The notes: a model not told the origin generated them from the sequence alone. A stretch of 64,000 bases of DNA from Maribacter dokdonensis DSW-8 (GCF_001447995.1 NZ_LDPE01000001.1:1178001-1242000); one strand, 5' to 3'; positions 8,783 through 17,719 are shown, counted from the first letter of the stretch. Made by a program: numbers and translations.

Positions 8783-9403
8783 ATGTTCTCAAAATTAAAA
8801 ACACAGCAAAGAATGCATGCCATCTTTATTTTAGGCATCACTTTTTTGTTGGTTTTGGGTTCAAATAGATTGTACCAAAGACATTTTACTACGTTGCAAA
8901 CAACGGTAAATACCGTGTATGAAGATAGGGTTAAGGTTCAAGATTTTATTTATCAGTTAAATAACATTTTCCATGAAAAAGAACTAAGACTTACAGCTCA
9001 TGATTTTATTTTAAACCAAGAAGAAAATAAAAAAGTAGAAAATCTATTGAATGAAGTGGCACTTACAGAACTGACCGCTACCGAATATAATACCTTAAAT
9101 ACCCTGACCGACAAATTTAAAAAGCTAAGAATATTGGAAGATAAAGAGCTACAATCCAATAACGATATTCAAAGCAGCATAAGGTCAACCTCATTAAAAA
9201 CTCTTTCCGAAATAGATGATAATTTAAATATACTAGCAAAAATACAATTAGAAGAAAGCAAACAACTCACTCAACTTTCCAATAAAACTTTAGACAACAA
9301 TATTCTAATGTCCAAACTGGCATTTGCCCTATTAGTACTTATTGGCATTACCCTTTTGGCGTTAATTTTTTATCCTTTTAAACCTCAGACGGTTTTAGAA
9401 TAA
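8783..9403 (+). CDS. Four-helix-bundle membrane sensor-like protein without output domain
   Basis: About 206 residues from the ATG at 8783 (an upstream in-frame ATG at 8750 would add 11). A transmembrane helix near the N-terminus (IFILGITFLLVLG) and a second near the C-terminus (LAFALLVLIGITLLALIFY) enclose about 140 residues of amphipathic helix rich in Leu, Lys and Asn. This is the layout of the 4HB ligand-binding domain of chemoreceptors and sensor kinases, but the protein stops after the second helix. There is no HAMP, kinase or methyl-accepting part. It may signal through a partner. Preceded by an 11-bp inverted repeat. Confidence 0.65.
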   Translation: MFSKLKTQQRMHAIFILGITFLLVLGSNRLYQRHFTTLQTTVNTVYEDRVKVQDFIYQLNNIFHEKELRLTAHDFILNQEENKKVENLLNEVALTELTATEYNTLNTLTDKFKKLRILEDKELQSNNDIQSSIRSTSLKTLSEIDDNLNILAKIQLEESKQLTQLSNKTLDNNILMSKLAFALLVLIGITLLALIFYPFKPQTVLE

Positions 9404-9438
9404 CAAACAACAGTAAGAACACTTTAATACATCATAAT

Positions 9439-9645
9439 ATGAGCTCGATGAAAAATTATATGCGCAGCATATGCTCCACTTGTACGCACCATTCTTATTG
9501 TTCGATCACAAAAGATAAATATAACATTCATTCGTGCAGTGAATATGTTCATTTTATGGATTTCACCAACAAACCCATTACCGTGATATCCAATGAAATG
9601 TCTAGCAGTGAATTAAATAATGAATTAGTATTAAACTACATATAA
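9439..9645 (+). CDS. Small four-cysteine protein coupled to glutamate dehydrogenase
   Basis: 68 residues with C12, C15, C21 and C33 and histidines at 17, 18 and 31, spaced as C-x2-C-x5-C-x11-C. This suggests a small metal site (zinc or iron). There is no signal peptide. The stop codon overlaps the ATG of the glutamate dehydrogenase gene (TAATG), which points to translational coupling. I do not recognise the family. It could be a redox or metal-responsive accessory of the enzyme, but that rests only on gene position. Confidence 0.6.
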   Translation: MSSMKNYMRSICSTCTHHSYCSITKDKYNIHSCSEYVHFMDFTNKPITVISNEMSSSELNNELVLNYI

Positions 9646-10934
9646 TGATAGCAAAAGTAGCTCCAAAAAAAGCACCTAAACAAGGTATGCTAGAAAATGT
9701 AATGCGACAGTTTGATAATGCCGCAGACATTATTGACCTTAATAAGAACATTAGAAAAATTCTTGAGGTTACCAACAATGAATTTGTTGTTCATTTTCCT
9801 GTACGAATGGACAATGGTGAAGTTGAGATCTTTACCGGTTACCGAGTGCAACATAACAACTCTCTTGGCCCATACAAAGGTGGGCTACGTTACCACCCAA
9901 CTGTAGATATAGATGCTGCCAAGGCTTTAGCAATGTGGATGACCTGGAAAACTTCTCTAGCAGGTTTGCCCTATGGTGGAGCCAAAGGAGGAATACAGTT
10001 AGACCCCACGAAATACACAGATTCCGAATTGGAACGGATTACCAGAAGATTCACCTATGCCTTGGGCGACAATATTGGACCTGAGTTAGATATTCCTGCT
10101 CCAGACGTGAATACCAATTCGCAAACCATGGCATGGATACTTGATACCTACATGTCTACCAAATCACCGGCGGAACGCTCCACCAATATGCATGTAGTTA
10201 CCGGTAAGCCAATTGGTGCAGGCGGTTCTAAAGGAAGGGATAGAGCTACGGGCTACGGTGTTTTTCTAACTATAAAATTCTGGGCAAAAAATAACAATAT
10301 TGACCTAAAGGACAAAAAATTCATTGTTCAAGGTTTTGGTAACGTAGGGTACTGGGCTGCGTATTTCTTAGAAAAAGAAGGCGCTATCTTAACTGCCGTA
10401 CAAGATGCATATGGCTGTATTACCAATGAAGAAGGTATAAATGTAGACCAATTGCTGGCCTATAGCCAAGGTAACAAGGGAAGTATTTTAGGTTTCTCTA
10501 AAGCAAGAACCATTGATAGCGCAGACTTTTTCTCGTTAGATTGTGATATATGTATTCCTGCCGCATTGGGCAACCAGATAACGGCAAAGAACGCCAACAA
10601 GATTAAAGCGTATTTAATTGCTGAAGGTGCAAATGGACCGACCGATGTAGACGCCGAAAATATACTACTAAAAAAAGGGATTGAAATTATACCCGATATA
10701 CTTTGCAATTCTGGTGGTGTAATAGGTAGTTATTTTGAGTGGCTACAGAACCGTAATGGCGAAATATGGTCGTTAGATGAGGTTATGGAGAAATTAGAAA
10801 AGAAAATGTCAGCCTCTTTCACCACGGTTGTCGAGACCTCTAAAAAGCGAAATGTGGATATGCGTACCGCCGCATTCATCATTGCTATTGAAAGATTGGA
10901 AGAAGCTTATGTACAACGAGGTATTTTTCCTTGA
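9645..10934 (+). CDS. gdhA: Glutamate dehydrogenase (Glu/Leu/Phe/Val dehydrogenase family)
   Basis: 429 residues, the length of hexameric RocG/GudB-type enzymes. It converts glutamate to 2-oxoglutarate and ammonia with NAD(P). The substrate site is seen in GPYKGGLRYHP and PYGGAKGGI (catalytic Lys), and the dinucleotide-binding fingerprint is GFGNVGYWAA. The start overlaps the stop of the Cys4 mini-protein gene. The gene symbol is approximate: the sequence is of the GudB/RocG class rather than the E. coli GdhA class. Flanked on both sides by Rnk-like paralogues in a block headed by a sigma-54 promoter, which suggests nitrogen or stress control. Confidence 0.93.
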   Translation: MIAKVAPKKAPKQGMLENVMRQFDNAADIIDLNKNIRKILEVTNNEFVVHFPVRMDNGEVEIFTGYRVQHNNSLGPYKGGLRYHPTVDIDAAKALAMWMTWKTSLAGLPYGGAKGGIQLDPTKYTDSELERITRRFTYALGDNIGPELDIPAPDVNTNSQTMAWILDTYMSTKSPAERSTNMHVVTGKPIGAGGSKGRDRATGYGVFLTIKFWAKNNNIDLKDKKFIVQGFGNVGYWAAYFLEKEGAILTAVQDAYGCITNEEGINVDQLLAYSQGNKGSILGFSKARTIDSADFFSLDCDICIPAALGNQITAKNANKIKAYLIAEGANGPTDVDAENILLKKGIEIIPDILCNSGGVIGSYFEWLQNRNGEIWSLDEVMEKLEKKMSASFTTVVETSKKRNVDMRTAAFIIAIERLEEAYVQRGIFP

Positions 10935-10979
10935 TATACATAGTTGATCAACAAACAATAAAAAATTTTAATACGTAAT

Positions 10980-11056
10980 ACTGCCACAACGAGCGTGGTC
11001 GAAATTATTTGAAATAAGCTAGCCAATGTTCTCGGCTGCGCTTAGAATGGCAATGG
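10980..11056. repeat. Degenerate REP-like intergenic palindrome
   Basis: A left arm around CGAGCGTGGTCGAA and a right arm around TTCTCGGCTGCGCTT are imperfect reverse complements and are much richer in GC than the surrounding sequence. Similar GAGCG-n-GTCGA / TCGACTGCGCTC palindromes are scattered between genes in many Flavobacteriia genomes. Only one copy is present in this window, so repeat status rests on that general knowledge. Confidence 0.45.
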
Positions 11057-11098
11057 ACAAGCTATTAAAATTAAATGTACAACCATAAAACACAGCAT

Positions 11099-11518
11099 AT
11101 GAAGTACGGAAATCTGGTTATAGAAAAAAAAGAATTTGTAGTACTTAAAAGATTAATGAACCTATCTGGGTATTACAAAGATGACACCTTACGTAAATCT
11201 GTTAAAAAGCTGGCATCAGAACTAGAAACTGCTATTATTTTAGACGCTAACGATATGCACGAAGATGTAATACGGTTAAATACCCTGGTCACCATAGTTT
11301 CTGATAGCGGTTGGCACAAAAAGTTTAAACTGGTAATGCCTACGGACAGCGATATTAAGAACAATAAAATCTCAATTCTTACACCAATGGGTGCAGCAGT
11401 TATGGGATATAGTGAAGGTGATACCGTTCAATGGGAATTTCCGGTCGGGGAACAAAAACTTACTATTGAAAAAGTGGAGCAAGAAAACGAACATATTAAC
11501 CTGAATATGGCATTATAA
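11099..11518 (+). CDS. Rnk/GreA-GreB C-terminal domain protein (copy 2)
   Basis: 139 residues from the ATG at 11099. An in-frame ATG at 11075 would add MYNHKTQH, but alignment with copy 1 at 7832 places the common N-terminus (MKYGNLVIEKKEF) at 11099. The same FKBP-like C-terminal half is present: VIRLNTLVTIV, then KISILTPMGAAVMGYSEGD. The two copies are clearly related but well diverged, so the duplication is old. It follows glutamate dehydrogenase after a REP-like palindrome and precedes a universal stress protein. Probable RNA-polymerase-associated regulator; exact role unknown. Confidence 0.78.
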   Translation: MKYGNLVIEKKEFVVLKRLMNLSGYYKDDTLRKSVKKLASELETAIILDANDMHEDVIRLNTLVTIVSDSGWHKKFKLVMPTDSDIKNNKISILTPMGAAVMGYSEGDTVQWEFPVGEQKLTIEKVEQENEHINLNMAL

Positions 11519-11638
11519 CTACAACAAACCATTTTATGTTGATAAACAAAATTTAAACATTATGATTGCCTAAGACAAGTATACTAATCATGTATTGAAT
11601 TAAATAAAAGAATATTAACAATAACTAAAACGTACAGT

Positions 11639-12487
11639 ATGGAAAGCAGTATATTAATACCCACAGATTTCTCAAAAAATTCATGGAATGCCATGCTTTA
11701 CGCTATAAAGCTGTTTGAAGATAGAAAGTGTAGCTTTTACATATTGCATGCCTATGCCAAAGAAACATATGGTCTTGATAGTTTAAGCCTTCTTGATCCA
11801 GATGAAGCGTTCAATAAAACATCAGAAAACAATTCTAAAAAAGGTTTAAGAGAAACCATTGCCAGATTACATAGCTTAAACAAAAATACTAAGCATAGTT
11901 TCTATGCCGTATCTGAGTCTATGTCACTTTTAAGTGCAGTCAAAAACCTGAACAAGAAGATACAATTTGATTTACTTGTATTGGGAGCTAAAGGCTCGGC
12001 AAATAAAAACGAAGCAGCATATGGTCAACATACCTTGGAAATTTTAAAGAACGTAAAGGAAAATCCAATATTAATTGTTCCCGGCAATGTAGATTTCAAT
12101 CAACCCAAAGAAATTGTATTGACCACTAATTTTAATACGAACATTAAAAAATCTGAAATTGAATATTTGGTTACTATTGCCAAACTAAGCAACGCAAGCA
12201 TACAAGTACTTAGTTTAGAACAGCCGAGCAACCTAAGTTTTGGTCAAAAAAGGAACAAAGTAAAATTACGTAATCAGCTAAAAGACGTAGCCCATAGCTT
12301 TAACACCTTGCGCAATGTCAAAATGGCCATTGCATTAAATTGTTTTGTAGCTATAAGGCATTCAAATATGATCAGTTATGTAGACAAAAAACCGTCATTT
12401 TGGGAAAGATTTGGTTTTGGGAGACTATCATTGAACAACCTGGGCTATTATGCAGAGGTACCCGTACTGGCCATACATAGTAAATAA
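11639..12487 (+). CDS. Universal stress protein, tandem UspA domains
   Basis: 282 residues, about twice one UspA domain. The first domain opens with SSILIPTDFSKNSWNAMLYAIKL (shown here by position) and carries a VLGAKGSANKNE stretch followed by NPILIVPG, the place of the ATP-binding G-x2-G-x9-G(S/T) loop. The second half (about 150-282) is a more diverged copy ending in VPVLAIHSK. Two-domain Usp proteins of this kind are common in Flavobacteriia. Its position after Rnk-like and glutamate dehydrogenase genes and before an MscS channel fits a stress block. 120 bp separate it from the upstream gene, so it may have its own promoter. Confidence 0.88.
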   Translation: MESSILIPTDFSKNSWNAMLYAIKLFEDRKCSFYILHAYAKETYGLDSLSLLDPDEAFNKTSENNSKKGLRETIARLHSLNKNTKHSFYAVSESMSLLSAVKNLNKKIQFDLLVLGAKGSANKNEAAYGQHTLEILKNVKENPILIVPGNVDFNQPKEIVLTTNFNTNIKKSEIEYLVTIAKLSNASIQVLSLEQPSNLSFGQKRNKVKLRNQLKDVAHSFNTLRNVKMAIALNCFVAIRHSNMISYVDKKPSFWERFGFGRLSLNNLGYYAEVPVLAIHSK

Positions 12488-12510
12488 TAAAATTACCTTA
12501 ACAGTTTAAC

Positions 12511-12537
12511 TTGTTGCTTTCACAAATAGTACCTTTG
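12511..12537 (+). promoter_or_regulatory. Bacteroidota-type promoter of the MscS gene
   Basis: The -7 box TACCTTTG (12530-12537) matches TAnnTTTG fully. TTGTTG at 12511-12516 can serve as the -33 box with 13-16 bp spacing, slightly short. Transcription would start about 15 bp before the ATG at 12560. Confidence 0.55.
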
Positions 12538-12559
12538 TAAGGTTGAAAGAACATGATAA

Positions 12560-13810
12560 ATGAACGACGATTTTCATAAAATACTCTTTAATTATCTTAC
12601 AGAAGCTGGACTTAGTACTACTGCCGCATCATATCTTAATTTAGCCATATTATTAATTGTTGCATTAGTGTTGGCTTGGTTCTTGGATCTTTTGATCTGG
12701 AAAGTTCTACGTTCAGTTTCACTAAGGCTAGCAAGAAAATCAAAAACCAATTTCGATAATTTTTTGGTAGCCAACAGGGTGCCCAGATATTTGGCTCATA
12801 TTGTTCCGTTAAGCATATTAATAGAATTTGTACCCTTTGCCTTTATTGGCTTTGACTATGCCGCAGAAATTGTTTTAAAGTTTTTACATGTACTTTTTGT
12901 AGTGCTTGCATTATATGTAGTCAAAAGTGTTTTTACCAGTATTAATGATTATTTAAAGACCAAGCCAAGGTTTAGAGATAAACCTATGGGCAGTTACATA
13001 CAGGTGTTTATGATCTTTGCCTGGATCGTAGGTATCTTCACTATTTTCGCCATTATCACCGAAATTCAAGTTTGGAAGTTCTTTACCGCACTGGGTGCCG
13101 GCTCTGCCGTTATTCTACTTATTTTCAAAGATTCTATACTTGGGTTGGTGGCTAGTATACAAGTAAGTATCAATGATATGGTGCGTATTGGCGACTGGAT
13201 CAGTTTTGATAAGTTTGGTGCAGATGGCGATGTTATAGAAATATCATTGGCGACGGTAAAGGTTCAGAATTTTGATAAGACAATTACGACCATTCCTACC
13301 TATGCCTTAATATCAGATTCTTTCAAGAACTGGCGTGGTATGCAAGATTCTGGCGGAAGACGAATTAAGCGCGCATTGATCTTAAGTCAAAAAAGTATAC
13401 GTTTTCTTTCTGAAACAGATTTGGAGGAATTTGAAAAAATACAATTAATTGCGCCATACCTTAAAACCAGAAACGAGCAGATCAATTCTTACAACACCTC
13501 TAACAACATCAATAAAGACCTTGCCATTAACGGTAGAAATTTGACCAATATAGGAGTGTTCAGGAAATATGTGAACGATTATTTAGAAACCCACTCTGCC
13601 ATAAATAAGGGAATGACCTTAATGGTTCGTCAATTACCACCTACGCCACAAGGCATACCCTTAGAAATATATGCATTTAGCTCAGATAAACGTTGGGAAA
13701 ACTATGAGTATGTTATGGCAGATATCTTTGACCATTTACTGGCCGCACTACCCTATTTTCATTTACAGGTTTATGAAATTCCCGTTTCTATTTCTGCCGT
13801 TGAAAATTAA
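12560..13810 (+). CDS. MscS-family mechanosensitive ion channel (YbdG-like)
   Basis: 416 residues, matching the YbdG miniconductance branch in length. Five hydrophobic helices occupy about residues 20-190. The pore-lining helix and MscS core follow (LGAGSAVILLIFKDSILGLVASIQ), then the beta domain with DMVRIGDWISFDKFGADGDV and the C-terminal cytoplasmic region. It should sit in the inner membrane and open on osmotic downshock. It is a single gene with its own promoter. The neighbours (universal stress protein, Rnk-like proteins) fit a stress role. Confidence 0.93.
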   Translation: MNDDFHKILFNYLTEAGLSTTAASYLNLAILLIVALVLAWFLDLLIWKVLRSVSLRLARKSKTNFDNFLVANRVPRYLAHIVPLSILIEFVPFAFIGFDYAAEIVLKFLHVLFVVLALYVVKSVFTSINDYLKTKPRFRDKPMGSYIQVFMIFAWIVGIFTIFAIITEIQVWKFFTALGAGSAVILLIFKDSILGLVASIQVSINDMVRIGDWISFDKFGADGDVIEISLATVKVQNFDKTITTIPTYALISDSFKNWRGMQDSGGRRIKRALILSQKSIRFLSETDLEEFEKIQLIAPYLKTRNEQINSYNTSNNINKDLAINGRNLTNIGVFRKYVNDYLETHSAINKGMTLMVRQLPPTPQGIPLEIYAFSSDKRWENYEYVMADIFDHLLAALPYFHLQVYEIPVSISAVEN

Positions 13811-14016
13811 TTTTCGCTGATCCATAGCTTCGTACTTTTATCTCACCTATACTATTGATTTTCAAAGATTATAGTATCTTTCTTACCAGATTAATTATTG
13901 AAATCTCGGTGTTATAGAGTAGATTAAAAGCAATAGAGGATAAACTTAGGATGGCTGTAACTAATCAATCGTTCTTTCTTTTTCCTAAAACTTCTCAAAA
14001 CAAATAATAGCTAGCA

Positions 14017-14832
14017 ATGAATCCTAATATATTTGAACCACAACAGAATTTAAAGGAATGGGTTCAATGTTACTGGACATTGGAAAGTGCTATTGAAGAC
14101 ACTCCTGTAAAAAATACTATAATACCCGATGGTACAATGAAACTAATTTTTCATTACGGAGATACCTATAGACATCACCCAAATTCAAAAGAAAGTTTCA
14201 TATTACCTAAGTGTTTTTTAATTGGGCAATTAACACAACCGTATATTGTAGAACCACTAGGTGTTACCGGTACTTTTGTAGTTAGATTTCAGCCAAACGG
14301 ATTTTTCCCTTTTGCAGACATCAATATTAAAGAAATACAAAATACTGCAGTGCCGTTAAATGTATTGTTTGACAAGGAAGGCGAAATACTTGGAAACCAA
14401 ATTCTAGAAGCCCACTCTACTGCAGAACGAATAGCGCTAATAGAAACCTTTTTACTTGCCCGATTAATAGATAAAAAAAATATTGACCATATTGTAAAAT
14501 CTACTATTGAGACCATTTTAGAGGCCAATGGACAATTTTCTGTGAATGAACTTTCAAAACAAAATAACATTCATAGAAGACAGCTGGTCAGAAAATTTTC
14601 ATCCACTATTGGGTTGAGTCCCAAGCAACTTTCCAAAACTATTAGAATTCAGAATACTTTAAAAAAATTATTAACTGAAGAAGTTACGAGTCTTACCGAT
14701 TTGGCTTATGAAAACGAATATTTTGACCAAGCACATTTCATTAAAGATTTTAAAGAATTTACAGGGCTTACTCCTAAAGAGTTTTATGTGGATGATTTAA
14801 AAATGTCCATGATTTTTGACAACAAAAAGTAA
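14017..14832 (+). CDS. AraC-family transcriptional regulator with N-terminal DUF6597-like domain
   Basis: 271 residues. The N-terminal 150 residues resemble the DUF6597 sensor fold of AraC proteins (WVQCYWTLES, then IIPDGTMKLIFHYGD and a FVVRFQPNGFFPF stretch). The C-terminal 100 residues are the two-part AraC helix-turn-helix (NIHRRQLVRKFSSTIGLSPKQ, ending in FDQAHFIKDFKEFTGLTPKEF; each given by position). The small VOC protein gene lies 85 bp downstream on the same strand and may be its target. No ligand can be inferred. Confidence 0.9.
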   Translation: MNPNIFEPQQNLKEWVQCYWTLESAIEDTPVKNTIIPDGTMKLIFHYGDTYRHHPNSKESFILPKCFLIGQLTQPYIVEPLGVTGTFVVRFQPNGFFPFADINIKEIQNTAVPLNVLFDKEGEILGNQILEAHSTAERIALIETFLLARLIDKKNIDHIVKSTIETILEANGQFSVNELSKQNNIHRRQLVRKFSSTIGLSPKQLSKTIRIQNTLKKLLTEEVTSLTDLAYENEYFDQAHFIKDFKEFTGLTPKEFYVDDLKMSMIFDNKK

Positions 14833-14917
14833 GCTTGTCCCATTTTTACAATTTTATATTTTAAAGTAAAGGCACTTTTGTTGTGCAATAAAGCAACAAA
14901 ATATAAAAGAAAATAAA

Positions 14918-15292
14918 ATGACAAACGTAAATCCTGTAAACTGGTTTGATATCCATGTTTCAAACTTACAAAGTGCCAAAGAGTTCTATGAAACAGTTTT
15001 TAATATTAAACTTATTGATTTTCCTATTGAATTTGGCAAGCAATCTGGTTTTCCATTTGACCCAAAAGGTTTAAATATTACTGGGGCATTGGTAGAAAAA
15101 GAAGATTTTATAGCAAACAGTAACAATACTGTGGTCTATTTTGAATCCAAAGACTGTACTACTGAAGAGAATTTAGTAGGACAAGCAGGCGGAAAAATTA
15201 TAAGACCAAAGATGTCTATTGGCGAATTTGGTTTTGTAGCCATTTTAATGGATAGAGATGGTAATACTATAGGGTTGCACTCCATGAAATAA
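14918..15292 (+). CDS. VOC (glyoxalase/bleomycin-resistance) family protein
   Basis: 124 residues with one VOC module: it opens NPVNWFDIHVSNLQSAKEFYE and ends GFVAILMDRDGNTIGLHS. The metal-site positions of glyoxalase-type enzymes are only partly visible (H13 early; H at the end), so catalytic activity cannot be claimed. It follows an AraC regulator gene and ends before a stem-loop at 15326-15355. Substrate unknown. Confidence 0.85.
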   Translation: MTNVNPVNWFDIHVSNLQSAKEFYETVFNIKLIDFPIEFGKQSGFPFDPKGLNITGALVEKEDFIANSNNTVVYFESKDCTTEENLVGQAGGKIIRPKMSIGEFGFVAILMDRDGNTIGLHSMK

Positions 15293-15749
15293 TTCAAAGG
15301 GCATAAAGACAAACTTTTGAAAATTAGAATAGCAGTTTCTACAATCTGCTATTCTATTAAACTTTCCTTTTTTCAAATGAATGTAAATCTCCTAAAAAAC
15401 CTATTCTAAGGTCGTTTAGATAGAGCATGTATACCCATAATGATCAAACAGAAAAGAAATTTGCATAAAACACACTCATAAAAAACTAGACAGGTATCTA
15501 AAACCCAATGTTTACACTTACTTCATAAGGTGAAAATTCATATTATTACTATTTAACAATAACAGAAAAGAGATAGTTTTTCTCGTATTATCTAAACCTG
15601 TTTTTTGCTTTGAACAATCTCATTTTTTTTTATAAGATGTGCAGCTAATTGTCAAAATTTTGCTTTTCGCTAATCAATTATACTAAAAAAGATAAATGCG
15701 ATTTAAAATATCAAAACAACTTAAGATCAACTCAACCATTTAACGCAAA
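15293..15749. other. Long intergenic region before the FAD oxidoreductase
   Basis: No gene is visible over 457 bp. A perfect 10-bp stem-loop lies at 15326-15355; the rest is AT-rich without a clear promoter box. The motif TTAACGCAAAATG at the start of the next gene resembles the leader of the gene at 8750 (TTAACGCAAAATG), which may be chance. Confidence 0.5.
15326..15355 (+). terminator. Stem-loop after the VOC gene
   Basis: AGAATAGCAG (15326-15335) pairs fully with CTGCTATTCT (15346-15355) around a 10-nt loop. The T-rich stretch follows only after a few bases (TAAACTTTCCTTTTTT), so it is a plausible but not ideal intrinsic terminator. Confidence 0.55.
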
Positions 15750-17705
15750 ATGAAAAGAAGAAAGTTTTTTGAAAAATCTGTAAAAGCAACTCTAGGCGCA
15801 AGTGTTATACCATTAACCGGATATTCAAACGACCCAGAAAAAGCAAATAGTACAGACCTAACATCAGAAAAGCCTTTTGGCAATACGGACCCCAATCAAT
15901 GGCACCAAATGGGTACCGGCAAAAAGCCAAGACCGGACAGACGAAAAACAGAAACCTATGACGTTGCCGTTATTGGTGGCGGAGCTGCAGGCATGTGTGC
16001 CGCCATAGCTGCTGCAAGAAATGGTTCTAAAGTAGTTTTAATTCAAGACCGCCCTGTATTAGGCGGTAACTCTTCAAGCGAAATCCGTGTTCACCTCAAC
16101 GGGGTAAATCATTTAAGAAACGGTTTGCCAGAACGAGAAACCGGTATCATTGAAGAAATACTATTACACAATCGCTTTCATAACCCACAAGACTCCTACC
16201 CTGTTTGGGACCATATTTTGTATGACTTTATCACCAAGGAAGAAAACCTTGATCTAAAACTGAATACCACGGCAATTAGAGCCATAATGTCAGACGACGG
16301 TAAAATTGAAGCCGCTTATTGTTGGCAATTGACCACTGAAACTGAATTTACCATAGAGGCATCTATCTTTATAGATTGCTCAGGTGATGGCTTATTGGGT
16401 GCTACCGCTGGCGCACTATACAGAACCGGTAGGGAAGCCTCTTCTGAATTTAATGAGAAATATGCGCCCAAAGAGGCAGATGGTTGGCAAATGGGCTCTA
16501 CCGTGCTTTTAGGTTCAAAAGACATGGGTAGACCTATGCCTTTTGAACCGCCACATTTCACCCTTAAATATGACGCGGAAAAATCTCACAAAGGAAGACA
16601 GTTAAAACCTTTTGAATTAGGTTTTTGGTGGGTAGAGTTAGGTAGTGATGAAGATATTATTGGTGAATTCGAAGATAATAAACATAAACTTTTAGGATAT
16701 GCCTACGGCGTTTGGGACTATATGAAAAACTCAGGTAAATTTCCCGAAACAGAAAACTATGCTTTAGATTGGGTTTCTTCATTACCCGGCAAAAGAGAAA
16801 GCCGCAGATTTATTGGCGATTATATTCTTAGCGAACCAGATTTATTAAAGAACAAACAATTTGAAGATGCAGTGGCATTTGGCGGTTGGTCCTTAGATGA
16901 ACACAACCCTGGCGGAATTGAGAACCTTAACGAACCGCCCAGTTATTTTCACGCAGATTTTGAAGAGCCGTACCAAATACCATTTCGTTCCCTGTATTCT
17001 AAAAATGTACCTAATCTTTTATTTGCAGGTAGAAATATAAGTCAGACACATATAGCCTTATCATCTTCCCGTATAATGGCTACATGTGCGCTTGAAGGGC
17101 AAGCAATAGGTACGGCGGCTGCCTTGTGTGTAAAAAAGAAAGTTTTACCACGTAAATTGGGAAAAACATATATTGAAGAATTGCAAGAACAATTAATTAG
17201 GGACGATGCATTTATTCCAAACAAACCTGCAAATGACAGCACAGATCTGGTTAAACGAGCAGCATTGATATTTGGCTCTAGTACATCTTCTGGCGATGCA
17301 AAATTATTGAACGATGGTTGGTCAAAAGATTACAATGACAATCCACATCATTGGCAATCTGACGGACTACCGGCGCATGTTCAAATTGAATGGGATGACC
17401 GTATAAATATCTCTCAGCTTGAATTAAAATGTGATACCAATGTAAAACGAAACTTGATGCTACGCAGAGATAGTTTAGAAAATGATGTGTATACCACAAA
17501 AGTTCCTAAGGAACTATTACAATCCTTGGATATAGAAGCTCGCATGGATGGCAATTGGGTTAAAATAGGCAGTATAGATAAAAACAAAACCCGCTTGATC
17601 AAATTTAATTTTGAAACCATAGAAACCACTGCGGTACGTATTAATTTAAAAAGTACCTATGGCGCAGATCATGCCAAATTATTTGAAGTAAGATGTTATA
17701 GTTAA
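15750..17705 (+). CDS. Tat-exported FAD-dependent oxidoreductase
   Basis: 651 residues. The N-terminus KRRKFFEKSVKATLGASVIP carries a twin-arginine motif followed by a weak hydrophobic stretch, indicating folded export. The FAD-binding Rossmann fingerprint is VAVIGGGAAGMCAAIAAARN (about 71-90), followed by VLGGNSSSEIR, typical of the FAD_oxidored (PF12831) family. A conserved LLFAGRNISQTHIALSSSR segment and an AAALCVKK FAD-binding end follow. The last 130 residues look like a beta-rich accessory domain. Family members are often found with carbohydrate or secondary-metabolite catabolism genes, but the substrate cannot be read from the sequence. The next gene is 15 bp downstream, so the two form an operon. 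Confidence 0.85.
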   Translation: MKRRKFFEKSVKATLGASVIPLTGYSNDPEKANSTDLTSEKPFGNTDPNQWHQMGTGKKPRPDRRKTETYDVAVIGGGAAGMCAAIAAARNGSKVVLIQDRPVLGGNSSSEIRVHLNGVNHLRNGLPERETGIIEEILLHNRFHNPQDSYPVWDHILYDFITKEENLDLKLNTTAIRAIMSDDGKIEAAYCWQLTTETEFTIEASIFIDCSGDGLLGATAGALYRTGREASSEFNEKYAPKEADGWQMGSTVLLGSKDMGRPMPFEPPHFTLKYDAEKSHKGRQLKPFELGFWWVELGSDEDIIGEFEDNKHKLLGYAYGVWDYMKNSGKFPETENYALDWVSSLPGKRESRRFIGDYILSEPDLLKNKQFEDAVAFGGWSLDEHNPGGIENLNEPPSYFHADFEEPYQIPFRSLYSKNVPNLLFAGRNISQTHIALSSSRIMATCALEGQAIGTAAALCVKKKVLPRKLGKTYIEELQEQLIRDDAFIPNKPANDSTDLVKRAALIFGSSTSSGDAKLLNDGWSKDYNDNPHHWQSDGLPAHVQIEWDDRINISQLELKCDTNVKRNLMLRRDSLENDVYTTKVPKELLQSLDIEARMDGNWVKIGSIDKNKTRLIKFNFETIETTAVRINLKSTYGADHAKLFEVRCYS

Positions 17706-17719
17706 CTTGGATATAACAT

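Noticed and set aside
11048..11063. Second sigma-54 promoter TGGCAATGGACAAGCT before the second Rnk-like gene
   Set aside because: GG-N10-GC spacing is right, but the -12 TTGC is AAGC and two further consensus positions fail; it also overlaps the REP-like palindrome.
13849..13877. ATACTAT/ATAGTAT stem-loop after the MscS gene
   Set aside because: Short AT-only 7-bp arms with a 15-nt loop and no proper T-tract; not strong enough for a terminator call.
14871..14886. Sigma-54-like GGCAC...TGTGC before the VOC gene
   Set aside because: GG and GC are 12 bp apart instead of 10, which sigma-54 does not tolerate.
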